From NCBI GenBank assembly GCA_023399355.1, contig JAEWQC010000252.1, positions 1 through 15,493 of the forward strand: a stretch of 15,493 nt of DNA, in the 5' to 3' direction. Below are positions 7,308 through 14,494 of this stretch, piece by piece. This stretch comes from Bacillota bacterium (lineage in GTDB: Bacteria > Bacillota > Clostridia > Acetivibrionales > DTU013). The notes beneath the pieces are model-generated. The model was given only the letters and a program-made list of their open reading frames with translations. It did not search any database and had not been told where the DNA came from. How positions within the stretch are numbered: the stretch's first letter is position 1; each line of letters starts with the position of its first letter. A program made the translations under genes and the position numbers.

Positions 7308-8917
7308 ATATTACTTTCATGATATTCCTTCGGCGTACACCCGGCGTACTTCTTGAAATTGAATATAAAACTCTTGTAATCCTTGTATCCGACCTTCTCC
7401 GCAAGTTCATACACCCGCCATTTCGGTTCCCTTAGCAGAAGCTTCGCTTTGTCGATCCTTGCCATGTTGAGCCATTCCGTGAAGTTCCGGCCCGTTTCCT
7501 TCTTAAATACCCTGCTGAAATAGTTGGGCGTAACATAAGTAATGGCAGCCATTTTCAACACGTCTATATCTTCCTGATAATTTTCGTTGATATACTGGAT
7601 CGCTACCTTTACAATGCCTAAGAACTTTTCATTTTTGCTGTCCTGCATTATCCGGATGAAATTGCCGAAAACCTTTTTGAGCCATGCTTCGATATCCTCA
7701 AGCGTCTCATATTTTTGTATTTCCAGATACGGATCGAATTCCTTGCCATTGCGGTTTCTGTAATCCACTCCTATTTCATCCAGATAGCTTGCGGAAATAA
7801 TAATAAGCCTCAGACAGATATCCTTGATCTGTACGTCATCTACTTTACTGGCAGAAAGACCTGCACAGATTTTTCCGATCACCTTGTTCAGATTATCCGT
7901 ATCCATGGTTTTCAAGTGACCCAATATCTCTTTTTCCTCCGAAGAGGGATATATGACGGGTGCAGCTTTATCCGCCTTATCCACCTGGTTTATGTCAATA
8001 ATCCTGTCCTTGCCTTTGACTACCTTGCTTCTTAAGGCTAGTACCGCTTCATTATAAGCGTCGGGTATTTTAGAAGCGCCTTCGTATTTGTTGCTGATTC
8101 CTATGGTGACAGTAAGCCTTTGGTAATTCTTGACACAATTCCTGATTTCCTGGTAGAGTCCATTGACAGAGCTTTGCATCCCATTCTTCAGATCAATTAC
8201 GCCTATCAGATAATCAAACTCGCTGAAATAGACAGTGCTGTTTGTCAGAGGCTTCAGAACCTCTTCTGCAATATTCTTCACCATATGCTTGAGGTCGTCC
8301 CTTTCTTTGTCGGACAAGCTTTCCGTAATGAGATAGAAGTCGTCTATGTCGATGACGATTACCTGATAGGCGCTTTGGGGAAAGGCGATCTTCAATTTTT
8401 TCGATTTTTCAGCGATATCCGCTTCCTCCTGATACTCCCGCTTAAAAATGGAATTCATAAAACGCGATTGCATATAAACCAGGTTTTCCTCGAAAACATT
8501 TTTCAGAGCTCTTTCCCTGTTTAGTTCATCCCGTTCCTCCACAATCTCCTGGCATTGCTTCTGCAGGATACTGATCAGTTCTTCTGCGCCTACCGGCTTC
8601 AAAAGGTATTCGCTCACGCCAAGATGCAAGGCCTCCCTGGCATATTTGAAATCATCGTATCCGCTGATGATAACGATCTTTACCTCCGGCATCCTTTCCC
8701 TGATGATTTTCGTAAATTCCAGACCATTCATGACCGGCATTCTTACATCAATGAGGATAATGTCAGGCTCCAGTTCGATCGCCTTCTCAAGCCCTTCCTG
8801 TCCATTGGATGCCTCGCCGGCAATTTCCATTCCATACGACATCCAGTCTATCGATGTCCTGATCCCCGTACGTATCATGACCTCATCATCAATCAGCAAT
8901 ATCTTGATCATTCTCAT
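7301..8917 (-). CDS. yesN: YesN-type response regulator, receiver plus AraC-type HTH
   Basis: A cytoplasmic transcription activator, 538 residues from the chosen start. The N-terminal receiver has the acidic pair D10-D11 (LLIDDE), phospho-acceptor D57 (ILIDVRMPVMNG), an ISGYDDF segment and the lysine of YLLKPV near 107. A long central region follows, and the AraC-type double helix-turn-helix spans about 436-538, with VTPNYFSRVFKKETG and the TPKEYH ending. Three in-frame ATGs occur at 8923, 8917 and 8911. GGGAGG lies 9 bases before the middle one, which I choose. It overlaps the end of the sensor-kinase gene by 29 bases, so the pair is coupled. The likely target is the importer operon directly downstream. 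Confidence 0.92.
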   Translation of the reverse strand: MRMIKILLIDDEVMIRTGIRTSIDWMSYGMEIAGEASNGQEGLEKAIELEPDIILIDVRMPVMNGLEFTKIIRERMPEVKIVIISGYDDFKYAREALHLGVSEYLLKPVGAEELISILQKQCQEIVEERDELNRERALKNVFEENLVYMQSRFMNSIFKREYQEEADIAEKSKKLKIAFPQSAYQVIVIDIDDFYLITESLSDKERDDLKHMVKNIAEEVLKPLTNSTVYFSEFDYLIGVIDLKNGMQSSVNGLYQEIRNCVKNYQRLTVTIGISNKYEGASKIPDAYNEAVLALRSKVVKGKDRIIDINQVDKADKAAPVIYPSSEEKEILGHLKTMDTDNLNKVIGKICAGLSASKVDDVQIKDICLRLIIISASYLDEIGVDYRNRNGKEFDPYLEIQKYETLEDIEAWLKKVFGNFIRIMQDSKNEKFLGIVKVAIQYINENYQEDIDVLKMAAITYVTPNYFSRVFKKETGRNFTEWLNMARIDKAKLLLREPKWRVYELAEKVGYKDYKSFIFNFKKYAGCTPKEYHESNMT

Positions 8918-10715
8918 TCTCATTTTCCTCCCTGCGATACGGCTGGGTAACGATAGCAGTCGTCCATTGACCGTTTTTTGTAAATTTTAGCCCGTATTTA
9001 TCTCCGAAAAACAACTTGATCCTGTCATTGACGTTTTTTATCGCAAAGCCGCGGTTCCCGCGTCCGGTGTCTGAGCCGGTGCCTGAACCGGCGCTTGAGC
9101 CGGTGCTGCTAATGGCGTTGCCGTCCAGAAGCTCGTTCACCTCATCAATGTCGATACAACCGCCGTTGTCTTCCACTATAAAAATCAGCTCGTCCGCGTC
9201 TCTCTTAACAATGACGTTTATCATCCCGTCCATGCCCAAGTGCCTTATCCCATGTGTGATGGAATTTTCTATCAAGGGTTGCAGAACAAACTTGAGTGTC
9301 ATGCAATCCAGCAGCTCGTCGTCCACATTCAGTGAAAACTTGATTTCGTCCGTAAATCTTACCTGCTGTATGAGAATATAGTTTTTTACATGACTAATCT
9401 CCGCCTTGACTGTCGTGGATTCCTTTCCGCTGTCGAGGCTCGACCGGAACAATTTAGAAAGCGCCTCCACCATCTTGCTCGTTTTAAAAGCATTCTCCAT
9501 TCTACCCATCCAGTAAATATTGTCCAGTGTGTTGAAAAGGAAATGGGGATTAATCTGTGCCTGCAGCGCCTTCAGCTCGGCCTCCCTTTCCTTGATCTGA
9601 ACCGTATAGACCTTGTTGATCAGCTCCTTCAGCCTTAACGACATGGTATTGAAGCTCCTGTAAAGGACTGTAATCTCATCATTTCCTTTGGGATCGGCAT
9701 AAGCATCAAAATTTTCATTCTCGATCTTCGCCATGAACTTGCAAAGCCTCTTCAGCCTTCTCAGCATCCTTCCCGAGAAAAATATCGCTATCAGGATGCA
9801 AACTGCGAAACTGAAGAACATCGCCAGGAACAATTCATACTCATTCTGCGTGTTTTCTTTTAAAAGCTGCTTCAACGGAACCATATTTATTATTTTCCAG
9901 CCATTGCTCCTGATGCTGTAATAAGTGACCAGGTATACCGTCCCTTGCGTTTTGATCTTGAAGTATCCTTCATTTGCATTCAGGGTATTTTTGCCGAATA
10001 TGCTGTAATCGAAGGCCTGCTTGATTTTGTCCCTGCTTGTGGCGGAAATGATTGTCCCATGACCGTCCAGAAGGAAAAATTGATCGCCAGCACCTATGAC
10101 TTTACCCTTATAGATATTATAAAATGCATTTTCATCAACATTTATTTTCATCACCGCCATCTTTCTTGTGATATTGTTGATGTCAAAGATAGTCCTGACC
10201 ATGGAATATACAGGCGTCGGCCTGTTGTTGTAGTCGTAGACCTCGTCAAGATACCACATCGGTCCGCCCAAAAGTGTTAATGATCTCTCCACGCTCTCCT
10301 GGCTGATGTGATTCGTAGCGTTATTTGTGTTAATTTCGAGGTTGTTGAAGCCTTTAATATAAATTGAATTGATAAAAACCTTCGGAGAGATCAATTCGAG
10401 CAGCCCGTTCTCTATTTTCAGCCTGCTTTTCGTTATGACAGTCTCGGATTCCTTCGCATTCAGATTCAGATAGTTCCGCAAATCGACATTTTGGATCAAG
10501 TACAAGGAAATATCATGTACATTTTGAACAATGAACTCGATATTATTCCCGATCTGCTCAACTGTGTTCATATTGGAAAGACTTATTTTCTCCTGGAGCA
10601 CCGCGGAGGACTTTTCAAAAGATATGAGGCCCAGCGTGCTGATGGGAATGATGATTACGATTAACGAGAACAGCAATATCTTGAATTGCAGCGGAAAGAA
10701 TTTTTCTCTCTTCAT
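8889..10715 (-). CDS. yesM: YesM-type membrane sensor histidine kinase
   Basis: A 608-residue kinase that should sense an extracellular sugar and phosphorylate the adjacent YesN regulator. Membrane segments lie at about 12-32 and 294-314, with a Cache-like extracellular domain between them and a HAMP domain after the second. The His_kinase motif INPHFLFNTLDNIYW has H391. The N-box LQPLIENSITHG contains N484. The G1 box reads EDNGGCID rather than the usual DNGxG, and a Gly/Ser-rich repeat (about 536-553) lies in the ATP-lid position before GFAIKNVNDRI. The ATG at 10715 has GGAGG 8 bases upstream. A TTG five codons earlier overlaps that ribosome site and is rejected. Length is typical of YesM proteins. 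Confidence 0.92.
   Translation of the reverse strand: MKREKFFPLQFKILLFSLIVIIIPISTLGLISFEKSSAVLQEKISLSNMNTVEQIGNNIEFIVQNVHDISLYLIQNVDLRNYLNLNAKESETVITKSRLKIENGLLELISPKVFINSIYIKGFNNLEINTNNATNHISQESVERSLTLLGGPMWYLDEVYDYNNRPTPVYSMVRTIFDINNITRKMAVMKINVDENAFYNIYKGKVIGAGDQFFLLDGHGTIISATSRDKIKQAFDYSIFGKNTLNANEGYFKIKTQGTVYLVTYYSIRSNGWKIINMVPLKQLLKENTQNEYELFLAMFFSFAVCILIAIFFSGRMLRRLKRLCKFMAKIENENFDAYADPKGNDEITVLYRSFNTMSLRLKELINKVYTVQIKEREAELKALQAQINPHFLFNTLDNIYWMGRMENAFKTSKMVEALSKLFRSSLDSGKESTTVKAEISHVKNYILIQQVRFTDEIKFSLNVDDELLDCMTLKFVLQPLIENSITHGIRHLGMDGMINVIVKRDADELIFIVEDNGGCIDIDEVNELLDGNAISSTGSSAGSGTGSDTGRGNRGFAIKNVNDRIKLFFGDKYGLKFTKNGQWTTAIVTQPYRREENENENDQDIAD
9067..9107. repeat. 12-bp tandem repeat inside kinase ATPase domain
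   Basis: The units gtgtctgagccg, gtgcctgaaccg and gcgcttgagccg follow at 9067-9102, with a partial fourth unit after them. In the kinase frame they encode a tetrapeptide repeat rich in Gly, Ser and Thr (STGSSAGSGTGSDTGR), inserted where the ATP lid of the HATPase_c fold should be. Confidence 0.8.
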
Positions 10716-10731
10716 GGGAAAAACCTCCAAT

Positions 10732-10775
10732 CGAATGCAAAATGTGCAATGCGAAATGCAAACACGAAATGCAAA
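10732..10775. repeat. Degenerate short repeat in yesM leader
   Basis: CGAAATGCAAA occurs exactly at 10752-10762 and 10765-10775, a 13-base period, and a near copy, CGAATGCAAAA, is at 10732-10742. All lie between the predicted promoter and the kinase ribosome site, so they would be in the 5' untranslated mRNA. Function is unknown. Confidence 0.55.
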
Positions 10776-10842
10776 ACGCAGATTGCGGAAACTATTTCGA
10801 CAGCAACTGATAAAACTCGCGGTTTTTCCGAGTCATTCTTCG

Positions 10843-10871
10843 ATTTAAAACTATATCGCGGTGGTTGTCAA
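10843..10871 (-). promoter_or_regulatory. Candidate sigma-A promoter for yesM-yesN
   Basis: On the minus strand a perfect TTGACA (10871-10866) is followed after 17 bases by TTAAAT (10848-10843), a four-of-six match to the -10 consensus. It lies about 130 bases before the kinase start. The -35 is strong and the -10 weak. Confidence 0.45.
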
Positions 10872-10939
10872 GATACTATTCGCGGGTAGAGAACAAGCTC
10901 ATCGGCCCAGATTCTTCCTGCTTTGTCACATGTTCAATT

Positions 10940-11104
10940 TTATTCCAGCGCCAGCAAGCCCGTCGTTTTTCTCAATCCACGATACTCCGCCACTGCCTGG
11001 GGGCAGTTCACATTATAAATAGCCTCTATGTCGTCAGGATTTTTTAGTCTAAAGTCAGTTAATCCCCTTTTTTTGTACTTTCCCTCATATAGATTGAAAA
11101 AAAA
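10940..11104 (-). other. Anonymous short open frame, possible gene tail
   Basis: A 54-codon stretch between stops, counting its own stop, with no ATG. It ends in a peptide containing NVNCPQAVAEYRGLRK, and its amino-acid make-up looks protein-like. It lies downstream, in the same direction, of the truncated recombinase but is not joined to it. It could be the C-terminal scrap of a lost gene or chance; I do not recognise it. Confidence 0.2.
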
Positions 11105-11260
11105 TTATCATCTCCTTCAAAATTTTTATATATTATATGCAATAACGTTACTTTTATAATTTCTTCACGGCTTAATAGCTTTTTTAGTAAGAAAAACTAT
11201 CCGAAAGTTCATATTTTGATTTTCATGTTATCGAGCAGCGAGAGGCTCTTGGTTTTGTTA

Positions 11261-12313
11261 TTAGTCAATGTAGCACATGAAGTTGTTCTGCATCGCCGCC
11301 ATTGTGTGCGCCCGGTGAAGCACCAGCGTCTTTCCGCAGTCGGCGCAGTAGACAAGCCCGGAGAACATATTCGGCTCCTCCATGTGCTTCGGCGTCCGCC
11401 TCTTGTGCTGGCGGACGTCCTGCACGATATCCCACAGCTCCTGCGTGATCAGCGGCTCATGGACGTTCTCCACCAGAATTTGCTCCGATTCGGGATGGCG
11501 GATGAGCTTCTTGTTCTTGTAGGACAACGTCGTGGAGCGAAGCCCTGCCATATGACCGAGGTAGGTCTTGTTGTCGAGGATTCCGGTGACGGTGCTGCTG
11601 CTCCATCTGCAAGGGCTGATCGTATCCAGACTTTTATGGGACTTTCCGTGCTTTTGGTAGTAGTAGTTGGTCTGGTTCAGCACCTGCTCCTTAGCCAGCA
11701 GCCGTACGATCTGGTTCGGGCCTTTTCCCTCCGCGCAGAGGCCGAATATCCTCTTTACAACCACTGCCGCTGCCTCATCGGACACGATGCCCTTGCGGAC
11801 TGTATCATCCCTTTTGCAGCCGTAGGGCGGCCTGCCGCCGAGAAGCCCGCCGCGCTCGGCCTGCGCCCGTTTCACAATGCACACCTTTTTGCTGGAGTCC
11901 TTGGCGTAGAGCTCGTTGAAATCGTTGCGCATCGGAGTGAAATCGTTGGTTTCCGAATAAAGCGAATCGACGCCGTCGTTGACCGCGATGAAGCGGACGC
12001 CCCGCTGGGGGAAGTAGATTTCCGTGTAGTAGCCCACCTGAAGATATTCACGTCCCAGCCGCGACAGATCTTTTACGATGAGCGTTTCAACCTCGCCGTT
12101 TTCAATCAGCTTCATCACGTCGTTCCACGCCGGACGGTTGAAGTTTGTGCCGGAATAACCGTCGTCGCACAGGAATTTGGTGTTGATGAAGCCGTTTTCC
12201 TGCGCATATTTTTCAAGGAGCATCCGCTGATTCTGGATGCTGTTGGAATCGCCCCTGAGTTCGTCCTCCTGACTGAGCCTGCCGTAAAGTATGTTGTATT
12301 TTTGGTTTGCCAT
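11261..12313 (-). pseudogene. Large serine recombinase (TnpX-like), C-terminally truncated
   Basis: A site-specific recombinase of the kind that excises and integrates clostridial mobilizable transposons. From the ATG at 12313 the resolvase domain shows R12 and the catalytic serine S14 (LYGRLSQEDE), DGYSGTNFNRPAW at 51-63 and KDLSRLGREY at 81-90. The recombinase DNA-binding region follows. A zinc ribbon begins at C323 and C326 (YCADCGKTL), with a third cysteine C347 (NNFMCY), and then the frame leaves the family and stops at residue 350. Family members run to roughly 500 residues or more with the fourth cysteine and a coiled coil, so about a third is missing. AGGAGG lies 11 bases before the start; a TTG ten codons earlier is not needed. 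It is unlikely to be functional. Confidence 0.82.
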
Positions 12314-12344
12314 CTTGAATTTAACCTCCTTCGTGTGAGGCAAA

Positions 12345-12375
12345 CCGGTACGGTACCCACATCATACCGTACCGG
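12345..12375. repeat. 11-bp inverted repeat between relaxase and recombinase
   Basis: CCGGTACGGTA (12345-12355) and TACCGTACCGG (12365-12375) are perfect inverted copies around 9 bases. The repeat lies exactly in the gap between the truncated relaxase frame and the recombinase ribosome site, and a stop codon of the relaxase remnant (12362-12364) is in its loop. No T-run follows. It may be a hairpin in the mRNA or a deletion scar. Confidence 0.6.
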
Positions 12376-12956
12376 CTTCCACAAGTCTATTGAATTCAGA
12401 CGCTGTGCGATTCTTTTCCAGCTCTCGCCTCGCTCGGCGGCGCGGTACTCGCCCGGAGTCAGGCGTTTTTTTCTTTTCTGTCCTGCGTATGGCTCCAGTA
12501 CGGAGAAGCCATGCGCCATGCAGATTTGGTCGTTGACCTGCCGTTGCTCCTCGATGGAGTTGGGCGACAGGTGCAGCTTCTTCCCGTCCTTGAAGCTGAC
12601 CGAGTTGACTATGATATGCGAGTGGATGTTGTCGGTATCGGAGTGGGTGGCGATGACACACTCGTAATTTGGGAACAGCTTTTCGGCCAGCTCACGGGCA
12701 ATCTCATTTGCCTGCCATGGCGTGATCTTCTCCTTATCCGAGAAGGAATGAACAAAATGAAAGAAGCAAACGTCAGAAGTTTTTTTGAACATCTGCTTCG
12801 TCGCCGTCATCTCAAGGTAGCTGGTGTTGGGAGTGCAGTTGACACCGCTTTCCACTCTGTCGCCATCAAAGCGCACTTTTTTATCCTGAAGCACATAAGC
12901 CAGCGTGCCAAGCATCCGTCCTGCTTTTTCACTTTTACTCGGGTAAAGGTTGCCAT
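12362..12956 (-). pseudogene. MOBP relaxase (MobA/VirD2 type), frameshifted and truncated
   Basis: The remnant of the nickase that would cut oriT and pilot DNA transfer. The original start is the ATG at 12956, which shares a base with the mobC stop (TGATG) and has GGAGG 8 bases upstream. It opens MATFTRVK, then the reading frame is lost at an A4 run (12933-12936), where one more A would join it to SEKAGRMLGTLAYVLQDKKV. The body of the domain follows in the shifted frame, including the histidine motif HSDTDNIHSH (12645-12616) and the family segment SVSFKDGKKLHLS. After GESWK (near 12425) the homologous-looking tail RTASEFNRLVEAG appears in another frame and then stops. The C-terminal part is absent. 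A sequencing error could explain the first shift but not the missing tail. Confidence 0.78.
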
Positions 12957-13267
12957 CACCGCACCTCCAGAATTTTTTTGAGCGCCGAGAATATATCGCC
13001 GTAAGCATCGGTGAGGCGGTCAATTTGTTCCGGGTAGACCCTGCCCATGTGAGCGAGAGTGGTCAGTTGATTCAGATTTCTTCCCTGGGCTTTCAGCTCC
13101 GGCACCAGCGCTTCCAATCCGTCTATGACGGTGATTTCCTTATTAAGAGCAGAAGTCGTGAGATAGTCGGTAACGGTTAGTTTGGCCCTTTTGGCATTGA
13201 TTTTTATCTTGTTCAGATCACCGGAACTGACACGAAACGCATAGGTTTTATCCTTCTGTTTTTTCAT
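12956..13267 (-). CDS. mobC: MobC-like relaxosome accessory protein
   Basis: A 103-residue DNA-binding protein that assists relaxase at oriT in mobilizable elements. The N-terminal part has a ribbon-helix-helix pattern (YAFRVSSGDLNKIKINAKRA then VTDYLTTSAL). The C-terminal part, with LKAQGRNLNQLTTLAH, matches the MobC signature of a Gly-x-Asn-x-Asn-Gln kind. AGGAG lies 6 bases before the ATG. The start overlaps the upstream RepA-like tail by 20 bases, and its TGA overlaps the relaxase ATG, a tight coupled operon. This is the only intact gene of the element fragment. Length is normal for the family. Confidence 0.85.
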   Translation of the reverse strand: MKKQKDKTYAFRVSSGDLNKIKINAKRAKLTVTDYLTTSALNKEITVIDGLEALVPELKAQGRNLNQLTTLAHMGRVYPEQIDRLTDAYGDIFSALKKILEVR

Positions 13268-13649
13268 ATGGTACTCCTTTCGGCACTGGGGTGTGGGGCG
13301 CTTGCGCCCCGCTTACAGCGACCGGCGTATAGCCGGACGCTTTGCTTGCCCCTCCCAAAGGGAGGGCTTCCGTATCAAAGCCCCAGCCTACAGGGTCGAC
13401 AGGGACGATGTTTGGGATATCGGAGCAAGCCCCCTTTTTATCGGCACTGTCGTCACCGTCGGCATGGTAAAGCTCAATAGGGCGTTTTCCGTTACTGCGG
13501 CGGATATCTATGGTGATACCCACATTCATGAGCGCGTCACGGTTTTGCAGGATGTGCTGGGATATTTTCTTCGGCGATATCTTCTCTCCGTTCAGAGAAT
13601 ACAGTGCGTCAGTCAACTCCGTCGGAGTGCCGATGAAGTGAGAGTCCAA
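13248..13649 (-). pseudogene. 3' fragment of RepA/AAA-like element protein
   Basis: The open frame begins at about 13688, but no ATG occurs; 13649 is a TTG without a ribosome site. The first 70 residues (SHFIGTPTELTDALYSLNGE, ISPKKISQHILQNRDALMNV, RRSNGKRPIELY) resemble, from memory, the C-terminal end of RepA-like AAA ATPases carried by clostridial mobilizable elements. The rest of the protein, including any Walker motifs, is missing. The last 60 residues are Pro/Gly/Ala-rich and are encoded by three GC-rich hairpins, which suggests that a palindromic repeat entered the 3' end. It overlaps mobC by 20 bases. The 5' break coincides with the start of a plus-strand fragment. The family call is moderate; the fragment status is fairly sure. 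Confidence 0.55.
13295..13366. repeat. Cluster of three GC-rich hairpins before mobC
   Basis: GGGGCGC/GCGCCCC (13295-13310), CCGGC/GCCGG (13322-13336) and CCCTCCC/GGGAGGG (13350-13366) lie within 72 bases, about 30 bases upstream of the mobC start and inside the 3' end of the RepA-like frame. The cluster could be an inserted palindromic repeat, or an oriT-type structure given its place next to mobC. Confidence 0.5.
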
Positions 13650-14131
13650 GGCTAATGCTTGAGGCCATCCACGATGATCCCTCGATTGTCAGATTGCTGC
13701 CGTACTATCATGTGCAGGCGCTGGACGAAATGCTTTTCCTTGAATTTATGGAAATGCTCGAGCGCGGCATTCAGGTGAAGCGGTGCCGATTATGCGGTCG
13801 TTACTTCGTGCTGATTGACAAACGCAAGCGGGAATATTGTGGAAGAGAATACTCAGAGGAAAAGACCTGCCAGGAGGTTGGTCCCATGCTCCATTATGAA
13901 CAGCGCCTCGAGACGGATGCCTATCTGCAGAAATTTGAGACGGAGTACAATAAAGTCTACTCCCGATTTTACAGGGCTGATGGAAAGACTGATGCTGAAT
14001 TCTCCGGCAAGGATATGACACGGGATGAATTCCGGGCGTGGTCAAAGAACGCGTCACAGGCGAAAACCGATTACAGCAGGAAGCTGATAACCGGAGATGA
14101 GATGCTGAGAGTTGTGCGGAATGGAATGTAA
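13640..14131 (+). pseudogene. DUF6076-like protein, N-terminally truncated
   Basis: A plus-strand frame whose first methionine is at 13655 and which has no ribosome site. The open frame extends upstream only to about 13637, into the mobile-element fragment. The 158 residues contain LLPYYHVQALDEMLFLEFMEM and then a zinc-ribbon-like motif CRLCGRYFVLIDKRKREYCG followed by TCQEVGP, so there are four spaced cysteines. A charged helical tail with FETEYNKVYSRFYRADGKTD comes next. This pattern matches, from memory, the C-terminal half of clostridial DUF6076 proteins, which are considerably longer and have no known function. It is read here as a gene cut at the junction near 13650. Confidence 0.55.
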
Positions 14132-14322
14132 CGGTCATAATGGCGCGAAGTATCGACAGAAAGAAAAAAAGACTGCGTCTTCTGACTGAGTCTCAATTTC
14201 GGCGGCAACGGCGGTTTTTACCGGCTCGGCGGTTAAACTCTCCACCTCGGCGCTCCGCGGCTACACAACTGCACACAACGCGGTGCACGTAATAACGGTA
14301 ATACTGGCTATGATTTGCATCT

Positions 14323-14350
14323 TCGTGTTGAAGCACCTCCTTCAACACGA
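14323..14350. promoter_or_regulatory. 11-bp inverted repeat upstream of regulator promoter
   Basis: TCGTGTTGAAG (14323-14333) and CTTCAACACGA (14340-14350) are perfect inverted copies around CACCTC. It lies about 75 bases upstream of the -35 box and no T-run follows on the plus strand. It could be an operator or a leftover terminator stem. Confidence 0.5.
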
Positions 14351-14425
14351 CACCATACCAGCAATCGCAGCCAATATCTATCTATATTTAGCAATTTTTT
14401 AGTATTCGCAACGTCACAGCTTTTC

Positions 14426-14454
14426 TTGTCGATTGTAAGATTTTGTTGTATACT
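14426..14454 (+). promoter_or_regulatory. Sigma-A-type promoter for LuxR-family regulator
   Basis: TTGTCG (14426-14431), a spacer of exactly 17 bases, then TATACT (14449-14454). The regulator start follows 40 bases downstream with a strong AAGGAGG site. Both hexamers are close to consensus. Confidence 0.65.
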
Positions 14455-14494
14455 GACGATAAATATATTAGCCATGAAGAAAGGAGGCCGCTTC

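Larger units (their letters stand above)
10716..11260. other. Non-coding interval between kinase operon and mobile remnant
   Basis: No convincing gene lies here. The interval holds the kinase leader with short repeats (10732-10775), a promoter candidate (10843-10871), an anonymous 54-codon open frame without ATG (10940-11104, minus), and an AT-rich stretch (about 11090-11215). The boundary of the mobile-element fragment lies near 11270. Confidence 0.6.
11261..13652. mobile_element. Internal fragment of a clostridial mobilizable transposon
   Basis: Four consecutive minus-strand pieces in the usual order of such elements: RepA/AAA-like tail, mobC, MOBP relaxase, TnpX-like serine recombinase. 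The first lacks its 5' end, the relaxase is frameshifted and short, and the recombinase lacks its 3' end. No terminal attachment sites are visible. By eye the fragment is richer in G+C than the AT-rich spacer beside it. It seems to be a stranded internal piece of a larger element. Confidence 0.75.
14132..14494. other. Non-coding interval upstream of LuxR-type regulator
   Basis: No gene is supported. The interval contains an inverted repeat at 14323-14350 and a promoter at 14426-14454. A 50-codon Arg-rich open frame from 14140 has no ribosome site and is not credited. Confidence 0.6.

Noticed and set aside
11176..11202. AT-rich imperfect palindrome (ATAGCTTTTTT and AAAAACTAT) as a terminator or element end
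   Set aside because: It has mismatches and is made mostly of A/T runs that pair by chance in this composition.
12115..12361. Downstream extension of the relaxase frame
   Set aside because: It overlaps the recombinase start in another frame and its translation does not resemble a relaxase.
11216..12667. Long plus-strand open frame of 483 codons
   Set aside because: It lies antisense to the recombinase and relaxase, which carry clear family motifs. Its own translation is Leu/Val/His-rich with no recognisable domain.
12957..13023. Upstream extension of the relaxase frame to an ATG at 13023
   Set aside because: This stretch overlaps mobC out of frame. The coupled ATG at 12956 with its ribosome site is the natural start, followed by a frameshift.
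14140..14292. Small Arg-rich open frame starting MARSIDRKKKRLRLL
   Set aside because: No ribosome site, a composition driven by GC-rich sequence, and no recognisable family.
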